Shown here: piece by piece, positions 22,915 to 34,000 of the stretch | Layout: each line of letters starts with the position of its first letter | How positions within the stretch are numbered: the stretch's first letter is position 1 | Assembly: GCA_027625915.1 (NCBI GenBank) | Contig: JANTQA010000023.1 | Span: forward strand, 10,292,001 to 10,356,000 | Origin: Anaeramoeba flamelloides | Taxonomy: Eukaryota > Metamonada > Anaeramoebidae | Direction of reading: 5' to 3' | DNA length: 64,000 nt | The notes under the pieces: model-generated | The model's database searches: none | Seen by the model: the letters and a program-made list of their open reading frames with translations, nothing else | Told to the model about the DNA's origin: nothing | Translations under genes and position numbers: made by a program

Positions 22915-23435
22915 ATTCTAAAAATTAGAAAATACTTTAATAAGTTGAAAGAATAACAATAATGTGCTTTACATTCAATTTGGAAATAATTTTGATTTTA
23001 TAAAATGATTCATTTTTTGTATTTTCTCATTTATTTTTTATTTCACTTTTTACAGTTAAGTAATCTGTTTCATTTGATTCAAATTAGTTTTTCAATTGTT
23101 TATAAAGGATTAATCTTGTGTTTGTTAAATAGAAAAACCACATACAATTAGTTGATAATATCTTATCTCTAGATAATTTTTGGTAAAACTTCAACAAATT
23201 TAATAAATATACTTTGTTATTCTACTCTTTTCATTATTTTGGACATATCAATTTTTATTTTTTCTTTTTGATATTTTTTTTATTTTATTTGGATAAAAAT
23301 GATTACTTATAAAAACTTTCATTCTGTGGAAATTATATGTGATCTAATATTATATTTGGAAAAATACAATGTCTTGAGTTTTTGTTTTCCTATTTTTTAT
23401 TTTGGGTGTGTCCAAATTTTGTGAAATTGGGCTGT
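22915..23435 (+). repeat. Family D repeat
   Basis: Colinear with 42252-42775 through AACAATAA, ATTTTCTCATTT, AGTTAAGTAATCTGTTTC, CAACAAATTTAATAAATATA, a TTATTTTGGACA block and the end GTGTGTCCAAATTTTGTG. It is moderately diverged. The TGTGTCCAAAT end mirrors the ATTTGGACACA start of the 42 kb copy. Confidence 0.6.
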
Positions 23436-23624
23436 TAAAGAAAATGAAATAATTTCGATTTAAGAATTAATTCAAATTAAGAAGGATAATAAGAATAATA
23501 TATTTGATATTAACAAAAATAAAGATTCACTATTTATCTTGTACTTGGTAAATGATAAAGAAAATTATGATTCTTGATTGATATTTCTTAACAAAAATTT
23601 AGAAATTATAAAAGAGTTGTGAAG

Positions 23625-24565
23625 TACCTTCAATTGTTTTAGAGTGCTGTAGAGTGTTGTGAAATGTATACGTTTTTTTTTTTTGAATTTCAAAAATTAA
23701 AAATCAAAAATTTTATTCTCTTCTTTTAAATTCTGGAAAAACTAACTGATAGTTTTTCTTGAGGTTTTCTGTTTATTTGGATAATCAATAGGTTTTATAA
23801 ATAAAACAGAAAACAGAATGAAAAATGTACCCAAGTGCCACGGAGTGACTAGGTTTTCTAAAATTCAAAAGAATGGAGTAAAATCAAAGATTTAACTAGA
23901 TTCTTTTAAATTATGGAAAAACTAACAGCGTTAACTTTTCTTGAAGTTTTCTAATATAAAGAACTTTTCTTTAATTTTCTTTTAATTTCAAAAATTAAAA
24001 AAAACTTAACCGAAGTGACTAGGTTTTCCAAAATTCAAAAGAATGGAGTAAAATCAAAGATTTAACTAGATTCTTTTAAATTAAAAAAAAACTAATGGCG
24101 GTTTTCTTGTCGTTTTCTGTTTTATCTTTTAAGTGTTCTATGTTTTTTTTTGAGGTTTTCTGTTTTATTTGTAAAATCTATTGATTATCCAAATAAACAG
24201 AAAACTGAAAAAAAGCAAACGGTGGTTTTCCAGAATTAAAAATAATGGAGATGAATCTTTGATTTTACTCAACCCATTTAATTTTTTTGTAAAGCTAAAG
24301 GCAGTTTTATTGGATTATTACGTCATATTTGTAAAATAATATTGAATTTTTGAATAAACAGAAGTCTTAAAAAAACGTAACAATAAGTGTCCGTCGAGTG
24401 CCTAGGTTTTTTTTTTGAATTTCAGAAATTAAAATAAAATTTACTCAATTCTATTAAATTCTGGAAAAGCTAACTGTGTTTTTTTTTTTAAATTTGAGAA
24501 ATTCAAAGAAAATTTTTGAAATTTTCTTTTTATTTCCCAAATTAAAAAAAACCTAACGGCTGTAA
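23625..24565. repeat. Family E repeat array (modular palindromes)
   Basis: Built from shuffled direct and inverted copies of three modules: TTCTTTTAAATTCTGGAAAA, GAGGTTTTCTGTTTTATTTG and GTGCCTAGGTTTTTTTTTGA-type blocks, plus GAAATTAAAA. The phrase GACTAGGTTTTC repeats several times. Related arrays lie at 34262-34945, 40550-40925 and 41290-41405. Strong secondary structure is expected; no coding capacity. Confidence 0.6.
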
Positions 24566-24684
24566 GGGTAAATCAATTTACTACTTTAAAATAAAAAAAA
24601 AAATAAAATAAAAATAAAAAGAAAAGAAAACAAATTTATTGTTTTAAAACCAATATTATTAAATAAGAAATATTTAATTATCAT

Positions 24685-25212
24685 TCAATTATAATGGTTT
24701 TTTCTTAAACGTTTAGTAGTGTTTGAAGCTGCAATATATATTTTACTATTATTAGTTTTTCGTGAACAAATTTGCTTTTTTTGTGTATTTTCCCCATCAA
24801 TCTCTCCTTTATATTTTTCTAATTTCTTTGGAATCACAATTCTTTTTCTTTTTTGAGGAGAATTTTTTTCAAGATGAATATTTGCAAGTGTGCCTTTTTT
24901 TATTATCAAATTATGCTTTTTGTTATCACCCACAATTAAATATTTTGCAATATTTTTTTTCTTTTTAAAATGTCTTTTTTTATTCGATTTGGCTAATTTA
25001 GAATACTGTAAATATTTTTTTTTTCGAAGATATTTCTCATATTTTTTTAATTTATAATCTTTCTCAAATTCGTGGTATTTATATTTCCTTTGTTTGTATT
25101 TTTCACATTTTTCATATTTTAAATAAGTTTTATATTTTCGATACTTTTTAGATTTATTTTTTTTAAAGCATTTATCTGATTTATATTTTTTATTTTGATT
25201 TTTTAATTTTTT
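24685..25212 (-). pseudogene. Lys-rich open frame continuing past the stop of the 25.2-27.3 kb gene
   Basis: In the same frame as the upstream gene, and immediately after its TAG at 25213-25215, the frame stays open for about 176 codons to a TAA at 24685. It has the same Lys/Tyr/Asn-rich composition (KYKSDKC, KYRKYKTY, KYEKYLRKKKYL, then KNSPQKRKRIVIPKKLEKYK). No ATG starts it. It is therefore most simply the original C-terminal tail of that gene, cut off by the TAG. Read-through, sequence error and a decaying gene are all possible. No intron that would skip the stop fits the frame. Confidence 0.45.
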
Positions 25213-27349
25213 CTATTTTTGATATTTACTTTGTTTTTTAATTTTTTTTTTAATCACGATCCTATAAGATTTTTTAATTTGCTTAGTGTCATTATTTATA
25301 ATGTCATTCTCTGACTTTATTATTTTGTTATTAATTTTTTTGTCTTTAAAATCACTCGTTTTAATATCCCTAATGCCCTTATTCTTCATTCCCTTATCAA
25401 CATCATCATTATTTTCTAATTTAAATTCCCTTTTCAAATCGAATTTATCATCATTTTTGCGGTTATCATGATTTTGGTTCTTAAATAGATTGCTCATTGG
25501 CTTTTCCATTTTGATTGTAATTTGGCTTTTTTTTTGATTTTTTATCTTTTGCTGATTGTATTTTTTAGCTTTCATTTCCTTTTCACCGTTTTTCAAGGTT
25601 ACATAAATTTCAAGTAAAATTTCTTTAATTTTCAAAGCCTCCTTTGTTGAATTTCGTATCCTTTGTCGAATATCTGAAATTTTATTTCGTAGCTTTTTAC
25701 AAAATTTTTGATTTTCTTGTTCTAAACACAGATCCTGAACCAAGGGCAAAATGTAGAGCAACTGGACAAAAGTTTTTAAATTGATGACTTGATCGTTTAC
25801 TTGCTTATTTTGGAATAGTTCTATTGAAAGAATCAATTCTTGGTGAATATTTTTTGGCAGATCTTCAGGGATAATATTGATCGTCAAATTTAAAACGTTT
25901 CTTAAGGCTAAACTCGAGAACCAAAGGTGCTCTTTTCGTAATAGCGGGTCAAGTGGCGAAAATTCACGCAATAAGTTCAGTAATTGCAAATCATTAAAAA
26001 ATTTGAAGCAATAAATTGCCGTGTTGCCTGTGAATTGCTCGCCTAGCTTGGCTATGCATTGCTTTAGAATACTATAAACCACACGTCTATATTGTGGGAA
26101 GGTTAAAAAACATTGTAGCGCAAAACGAAAAATTAATTGATAAATCTTGGATTTATCTTTAAATAAGGATTTGCTTAAACCTATTTCAATGATTCTTAGC
26201 ATACACTCAACCTTGTAGTTGGTTAGATTTTCATATTTTTGTTGTTCAATTGTTTTTGTTTTTGTTTTTTGTTTTGTTTGTTGTTTTGTTTTTGTTATTA
26301 TTGGGTTTGTTTGAATTGGTTTTTTTTTTTCAGTGAAATCATAAAAATCAAAGATCCAAACAAGATCTTTTTTCGATAATTTGCTATACTCAAGGTTGAA
26401 TTTGCTTGAACGAGACGGATTAAAAATACCAAACAAAAACCCCAAGGTAACTAAACCATCATCAATGATTTGTTCAAGTGGATTACCTTTTTGAATGAAT
26501 CTGTTTTTTTCTGTTTTGGTGAAGATCTCCTCAATTTGGTGCATACAATGTTTCACTTGGTATTGGTTCTCAGAAAAAATGAGTGAGAACAGCAATTGCC
26601 GAATAAAGGAATGTAATTTTATTTGGTTGTTGAATTTCGATTTTAGAAGATAATTTGTAAAAGGATAGATCGTTATTTGGTTGGGATGGTGCGGGAAAAG
26701 CTTTCTTTCCCTTTTCCTTTGGTAACAATAATTTTGGACGAATTTTTTTTTGAGATCCTTCGAAGAAAGATACTTTTTTACCAGCCGCTTTTCTGATTTC
26801 ATTAATGATTTTTCATTTTTTTTTTTTTTTTTTTTTATAAACAGACTCTTTGATGCAATAATTTTTTTGAAACCCATCATATTCAAAGAATTTCTGTGAT
26901 AGGGCTTTGTCACTTTCACTTTCATTTTCATTTCTGCTTTCAATTTCATTTTCATTTTCATTTTCATTAACTTTGGTTTCTTCCATGCTTTATCCGTTCT
27001 TTTCTTTGTATTTCATTTTGATGTTAAATTGCTCATCAAAAAAATACTCTGGTTCTTTTTCTTTGATTTGTAAATTTCTCAAATGTGTAATTGGATCAAA
27101 GCTTAGCATTGTTTCCAGATCTTGTTTTTCTTTTTCACTTCCAAAAATATCGAATTCTAATGCAAGTTTGAAATCTTCTTCATTTGCTTCTTTTTCTTTT
27201 TCTTTTTCTTTTTCTTTTTCCTTTTTATTTTTTTTCGATTTTTTTTTATCTTTTCTTTTTTTTTCACGATCTTGGTTTTGTGTTAATAAAAATAATTCTT
27301 CGTTGTAAAGTAAAGGATATTTGGAAAATAATGAAGAAGATTTGCTCAT
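25213..27349 (-). CDS. Unrecognised helical, Lys-rich protein with interrupted frame
   Basis: I do not recognise this protein. The frame opens at ATG 27349 and runs 119 codons with a KEKEKEK linker and DPITHLRNLQ. It meets TAA at 26990-26992, then continues in the same frame from ATG 26986 as an acidic NENENE/ESESD segment into a run of 21 A (26816-26836). Beyond that run the coding frame is shifted and stays open to TAG at 25213. The C-terminal 400 residues are predicted helical and conserved-looking (FSLIFSENQYQVKHCMHQIE, QIIDDGLVTLGFLFGIF, AIYCFKFFNDLQLLNLLREF, LLYILPLVQDLCLEQENQ), followed by a basic tail. The pattern suggests a nuclear or nucleolar HEAT/MIF4G-like scaffold, but that is a guess. 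The TAA could lie in a 60-nt intron (GTATTT donor in the codons for EPE, acceptor AAAG before ATG 26986). The A-run shift may be an assembly error. Confidence 0.55.
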
Positions 27350-27464
27350 TTCGGAAAAGAAAAAAAATAAAAAAAATTCTGGTAAAATGACATTTTGTGA
27401 TTGAAAAAAATTAATTTAAAGTTGAATTTATCCAAAAAATGTTTCTTTATTTTTGTAAAAACAT

Positions 27465-28166
27465 CACTACAAGGAAAATTTTTTCAAAAAAAAATCTCTA
27501 AATTTTGTATTTTTCAAATACCCTCATATAATAAACATTATTATACATAACAATTTTCAATGAGGTTTATAACTTTAATAGATATTAATAAGAATTGAAA
27601 AAAAAATGAAATTTTTCAGTAATATTTTTTTCATTTTTAATTGTAAAATTTTTGAATTTTTTAATTGACTTAGTAGAGAGATAATTTTCAAGTATTTTTT
27701 TAATAGTATAAAGAGAAACATATTTTTCAATTTGAAAATAGTACAAAATATTTCAATCAAAAGATATTGCTCAATTAAATTGAAAATCTGATTTTTTATC
27801 TGTTTTTGGAATATTTTTTATCATTTTATTTTTTTCCATGTTTGAGTTTTAATATATACGTTCCCAATTGTTTTCTGCAAATTGCTTTAACATATATTCT
27901 TTTTTCAATCTTAATGTTCAATCAAAAATTAATTCATTTCAACTTTTTCCAATATAAAAATACCATGAAAATAGGTGTTTTTTTCAAAAGTCGGTATTTT
28001 TGAAAAGGGGGGTATTCAGATTTTCAAGAGTTTAATAGCTATCCTTTTTTTATTACATAAAATTATGATAACTTTGAAAAAATAATATATAAAAGAAGTA
28101 TAACTTAAATCCAATGTATAGTTTTGGCTAACTTTAATTTTATGTATTTAAATTTTCCTTGTAGTG
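27465..28166. mobile_element. CACTA-like TIR element, non-autonomous
   Basis: Ends are CACTACAAGGAAAATTT and its inverse AAATTTTCCTTGTAGTG, enclosing 702 bp, with AT at both borders. CACTACAAG is nearly the canonical CACTA (En/Spm) tip. No transposase frame was found. It lies just upstream of the unrecognised gene's start and may contribute to its promoter. Confidence 0.75.
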
Positions 28167-29689
28167 ATATTTATACTTTTTTAGAACATTTTTTAGATTT
28201 TTGTGACAGCAGAGCTAGAAACTCAAAATTAATGGTACACCTAAAATAAAAAATGAGTTTTTTCAATTATTGAAGGTTGTAGATCTTTTATTGAATAAAA
28301 AAATTTCTTATTTTATTCTGTATCAAAGTGTTTGTGAATTGTTATTCTTTCTTTTTTGTAAACCCAGAACATAAAACAACCAATTTTTGAAAAGAGACAC
28401 ACTTTCCAAAAACCATTCAAAACGACAGTTTCATCAGTATTTATAAGACAAGCTAATTATTTGGAAACAAATTTAAAAAAATGATATTGTCCTTTCTTGA
28501 TTTTGTAAATATTTATTTTGTGTTTGATTTTTTGAGTCTAATTGGTTTAAGGTTTTTTAAATTACCCTGAAATAACTATAATTACACTTGGTATGAAATA
28601 ATAGATAAGATTACATTTTTTTCACTTGATTTACTTTTTTTTTTTTTTTAAATGGTATCGATATTTTGATAATCTAAAGAACATTTCACTAAAAATAATA
28701 TTTTTGAGATTCTTAATATTTTTTTTATAAATTAGTTTCTGAGCAACCGTTCTTAAAAAATCTATAATTAAGAAATTTTTTCAAAATATTTTAAATTTAT
28801 ATTTAAATCTTGGAGATTGTTCAAAATATGTAAAGATCAAATAAAAAAAAAAACAAATAGTTCTGAAAAAAGGTTATATTGGAAATTTATTTGCCTTAAA
28901 TTTTACTTGATTTTTTTTTTATATAAATGAGATTTTTCTTGTTTCTCATTTGTAAATTAATAATATGTTCATTTTCAGATTTTTTCAATTGATTTGATAA
29001 AAGTAATTTTTGACTAAATTCATTAAAAAATAATATAATTCATAATTCTATTAATTCATAATATTAGAATCATAAAAAAACTAAAAAAAAAAAAAAAAAA
29101 CTTTATTGAAATCTTTCTAAAACTCAAATAGTTATTCAAATATTTTCAAAAGGAAATTTATTTCAATTTGTTGAATACTTATTTTTATTTCATGAATGGA
29201 ATCAATATATCAATATTGAACTAGATGCCTTTCAAATCCTAAATCAATTTCCCTATTCTTAATGTTTTAAACCACAATTTATTCTATTTTTGATTAATTG
29301 AAAATAAATTTTATATCTCTTTTTTTAAATCTTTTTCTTTTATCTTGTCTAAAAGAAAATCATTCGAATTCAAACTATAAATTATTGATAAAAAATAATA
29401 TAAACCTTTTTAGAAAATTATTTACCTTTTAATTCCCCGAACAGGCTTTTCACCAAATAAGATTATTCTTATTATTATTTTTTTTTTTGAAAAGTTTATC
29501 TACACACCAAAAAACTTTGAGTTTTTAATGAATTAAAATACATAATTGTTTACTGGAAATTTTTTGGGGGGCATATCCACTCCAAAAATTACACAAAATT
29601 CTTCAAAAAATAAATAATTTATTCATTAGAAAATCCATTATGGCATCACATTATTAAATTTGTATTATCTATTGATAACAATTCAATCA
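28167..29689. other. AT-rich intergenic sequence
   Basis: Very AT-rich; no coding frame and no clear repeat boundary seen. Confidence 0.4.
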
Positions 29690-30060
29690 TAGGATCAATT
29701 TTCAGTGAATAATAATTAAATAATAAAAAAAATATTAAATAAATTTGAAAATAATAATAATTTTTTTTTTTTCATTGTAATATTTGTCAGTTGTTTCAAC
29801 AATAATTTTTTTCAAATTTAAATGATTTGGCCAATATTCGAGTCAGATTAATAATTGATTTTTTTTTTTAAATTTTCCTTTTTTTTTTTGATTTTTAACC
29901 ATTAAAATCTAGATATAAAATAAACCATAGTATTGAATAAGAGGCATTATATCAAAAATTATTTTTCAATAACTGAATTAATTTAGATTGAAAAAATCAA
30001 TTTCACAAAGATTTTTTTAAATTTTTAACCATAAGAAAATTCAAAAAAAAGATTTTTTTG
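29690..30060. repeat. Family G repeat, copy 1
   Basis: The left half matches 56750-56995 directly (TTTTTTCATTGTAA, CAGTTnTTTCAACA, GAGTCAGAnTAATAATTG). The right half matches 56570-56720 in reverse complement (AGATATAAAATA, TATTGAATAAGAGG, ATCAAAAATTA). The two halves therefore have opposite relative orientation in the two copies, which implies an internal inversion or a TIR-type unit. Confidence 0.5.
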
Positions 30061-30970
30061 ATTTCGAAGATTATTTTATTATCTTTGAATAATAATCAAA
30101 AGTTATTTTTTATTTTTTTTTAAATTGAGGGTTGATTACTTTATCTTTTATTGGATTTTTTATCTATTTAATTCCAATTTTAAAAATGAAATTATTTTAC
30201 AATTTTTTTTTTGTATTTTCAATTATTTTCTATTGTTTAAATTAAAGTTTTAGAAAATTATTCATATTGAACTTTAAATTTAGACTAAAAAAATAAATTT
30301 GATTTTTCTCTTGATTCAATATTTATTGAAATTTTTTCTGAAAAAAAAAAGAAAATTTCTCATTACCATCTTTTTTTTTTGAATTTATTCTATTTATCAT
30401 AAAATTAATCAAAATTATTGAATTACCATTATAAAATAAATCAATGTATTGAGTTTTGAATTACTAAAAAGAATAATAAAATTTGTTATTTGAAAAATTC
30501 AATAACATCTTAATATCTCTAAAAAAAAATATTACAAAAGAAAAAATAATTTTTTTTCTCCAATATAATAAAAAAATATATAATTCAACGACTTTATCTT
30601 TGAACTATTTTAACTTTTTATTATAATTAAAATATCCGGATTAAAGATAAATAACAATTAGATTTATTAATATCTGAATATCATGTTGAAATCTTTTGTT
30701 TTATACTTGATAAAATTTAGGTTTATATAGGATGGTGAAGGGGTATATGATTATCTCTAAATATAATAAATTAGCCACTCAAGAGTTTTTTCTTGGGATT
30801 CTTTTCTGAGAAAATCACCAAGTACAAAAAATTCTTATCTTCATTAGTTTTAATGAAACATTTTAAACATTAAAAAAACATCTAGTTTAAGAGAATTCAA
30901 ATTAACGAATGATATATGTGAATATATTTAAAAGTGAGTTTAACTAATTAGATTTACTAATATTTAAATT

Positions 30971-31014
<44 letters not shown>

Positions 31015-31078
31015 TATAAAATAATAATTGATAAATATCTCATAAATCATATATAAATATATAAGGATAAAAAAAAAA
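30061..31078. other. AT-rich sequence 3' of the RabGAP gene
   Basis: No gene. It ends with a (TA)n microsatellite and the RabGAP 3' UTR. Confidence 0.4.
30973..31011. repeat. (TA)n microsatellite
   Basis: An uninterrupted TA dinucleotide tract of about 38 bp, roughly 70 bp downstream of the RabGAP stop codon. Confidence 0.95.
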
Positions 31079-34000
31079 TTAATTTTTTAAATGGCTTTCC
31101 GCATGTTCAAATTGAATTTTCCAAGTATAAGCTTGTGCAAGAACAATTTTAAGATCTTCTTCTGTCCATTTATTTATTGGTAAATTTTGAAGAAATACTA
31201 AAACATTTTGTTCTGTCAATTTTTGGATTTCTTTAGAAAAATAAACCAATATGGAATCACAAACAAATACATGAAACACTGCAAAGCCATCACTTTCTGC
31301 AAAATATGTATCCCATAAACGAACCAAAAGATCCGGTGTAAATTCCCTCGTTAATAAGCAATTCATCCAACGAAAAGCAAATTGTATAAATTGTATATCA
31401 TTTTTTATCAAGTGTTTGTGTAAAGGTTCTATTGGTAAATAATAAAGAAATTTAATAAAATCATAAAAAATCAAAAAAAATGAATGATACAAAAAAAAAG
31501 AAATATTTAGGAAAATGAAATATATATATATATATTCAATTATTATTTACCATCGATATGATGAATAAAATTCTGCATGCTAAATATCATTCGTTGTATT
31601 CCTGGATTTGCAAAAGTATAATTATCTTGTATTCCATCTAATAATTTGGTAAAGCACCAATAAATATCGGCTTCTAGATTTAAAAGTGATTCTTCTGTGA
31701 TTTTGTCAACATCTGCTTTTTCTGGATCTTGTTCTATACAATTAATTTTATGGTATTTTAATTGAGAAATAGAAATAGAAACAAAATTATTTAAATTATC
31801 AAAATAAAAATTGAAAATTATAAGTGTGAAATATAACATGAGTAAATGTCATAAGGAAAATTTTTTACCAATAATAATGAAAAATAGATAATAATAAATC
31901 ATTACCATTGTAACTTATAATCAAGTAATTTTCAAAATAAGTGTGAATAAAAAGTTTTCAAAAGTATCTGTAAAACGGTTTACAAATTTAAGTCAAACTA
32001 AACAAAAATTCTAAAATTTTTTTTCACAGGTCTATACTTGGAAAAGGGATAGCATAAAAACACTGTGATTCGGTTTGTATTTAATTATAATTTTTGAAAT
32101 ATTTGTATCATCTTTTCGTTTTTTTTTTTTTCATTTCATTTTTTCAATTAAGTAATATACTTCCATCCAATCGAAAATATTTTTTCAATGATTGGAATTA
32201 GTTTAAGTTTGAGTTCTTTTAATAGAAGAAACAAATAAAATTTGTTGATGGTATCTAACAATTTGATGGATCAATAATTATTAGTAGAATTTCAACAAAT
32301 TTACCAAGACATTTTTTGTTGTAACCTACTTCAAAATTATTTTTGCATTTTTTTATTTGGATTTATAATTACCATTTGGGAAAAAAAGTGAAACTTTGAA
32401 AAAAAGTTCAACGCGGTTTTTAATTGTAAACATTAATAAAACCTGAAAAAAAATGAAAAGAAAGATCTATTAATAAAAGAAATAAATCAATGGACTAAAG
32501 ACAAAATGGAGGATTCAAGACAATAACAATTTTTTTTAATACTATCTTTTTGGTATGAGTTTTTCTTTAATTGATCTAAACTAAAATTCAAAATTTTCCA
32601 CACAGCTAAAACGTTCCAAACAATCACAATAATACAACTTCATTGAAATTGGAGATAATTTTGATTTTTGAAAAATATGAAAATCATTTTTTCATCTTTT
32701 AGTTTTTGTTTTCATTTCATTGCTCGAATTACGTAATTTGCTTCGTTGGATCAAAATTTTTCTACAAGGTTTATATTATGTTAAAGTTGAGTTGTTCCAA
32801 ATAGAAGAACTCAAATAAAATTAGTTGGTAGTATCTAACCTTTGATCGATCAATATTCCTAATAGAATTTCAACAAATTTACTAATGTATTTTTTTTGCT
32901 CTCTCCAAAATTTTTAACGCACCCATGATTTATTTGTATTGATAATTATTAATTTTTTGTTTTGTGAGTATTGTAATTTATAAAAAGGTGTTAACATTTC
33001 AATTAGTGAATGGTTCTAATTTGGTAAATCTTCGAGAAGTGATTAAATAAGTTTTTTTTTTCACAAATCGAATTTTGGTGTGTTAAAAATTTTGAATTGG
33101 GGTTTATTATTAAAAATTTGTTGAAAAAATTAACTATTTTTGAGATCTCAAAAACACTTTTATAATTTTGATATGATACGTGATTTTTATTTTTTTTGTT
33201 GTTTTGATTGAAAATAATATAATGGATTATTGTTTGAAGTTAATTTGTTTCTTTTTTTAATTGATTTCACTTTTCATTTTTTTCAGGTTCTTATTAATGT
33301 TTACAATTAAAAACCGTGTTGAACTTTTTTTCAACGTTTCACTTTTTTTCCCAAACGGTAATTTATTTTTTTGTTTTGTGGTTATTGTAAATTTATAATA
33401 ATCGTTAACATTTTAATTATCTAGTAGGTTTAATTTAGTATTTCTTATATAATTTATTTAATAAGTTTTTTTTTTCAAAAATAAAATTTGGGATGAAAAT
33501 TTTTGAATTCGAGTTTATTTCTTCTGGTTAAGAATTAAATGGAGTTTATTATAGGGAAAAATTAAAAAGGTTTTTTGGTCACACTTTTTAAAAATTTTTT
33601 TATCAATAGATTTTTATAAAAAAAGTTTAAATTTGAATGAAATGAAATATTAGAGTATTTTATTATATTATTGAAAATTGTAATCATATCAATAAATTAC
33701 TAATTTATCTGGAAGATTGTATTTTGCCGACTCTTATCACGAATAATCAATAAATTGCGAAATTATCGAAAATAGATAAATGGTGAAGCATTAATGATTC
33801 TTTTTTTTTATATAGCCATTTATCAAGTAATAAATGAAAAATGTTCATTTCAATCTCCTTAATCACAATTGGAAGAAAATTATCAAATATCTTGACAAAT
33901 TGGATAAAAAGGTAAATTGCCAGATTAATATATCTCTTCCTTATTGATCTTCGAGGTGCAATTATTTTTTTTTTTTACATTAGACTTTAACAGTATTGTT

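Larger units (their letters stand above)
32040..33500 (+). repeat. Family D repeat, outer copy split by a MITE
   Basis: The left part (to 32371) and right part (from 33359) together follow the family D order: TTTCATTTTTTCAATTAAG, the GATGGATCAA centre, CAACAAATTTACCAA, then GTTTTGTGG and TTTGGGATG. They are separated by the TA-flanked element at 32372-33358, which itself carries another family D copy. Located in RabGAP intron 3. Confidence 0.6.

Noticed and set aside
25213-25215. TAG as a sense codon in this organism
   Set aside because: The 2600-codon Piezo exon and the other genes contain no in-frame TAG, and HGH1 ends in TAG; reassignment would predict internal TAG codons.
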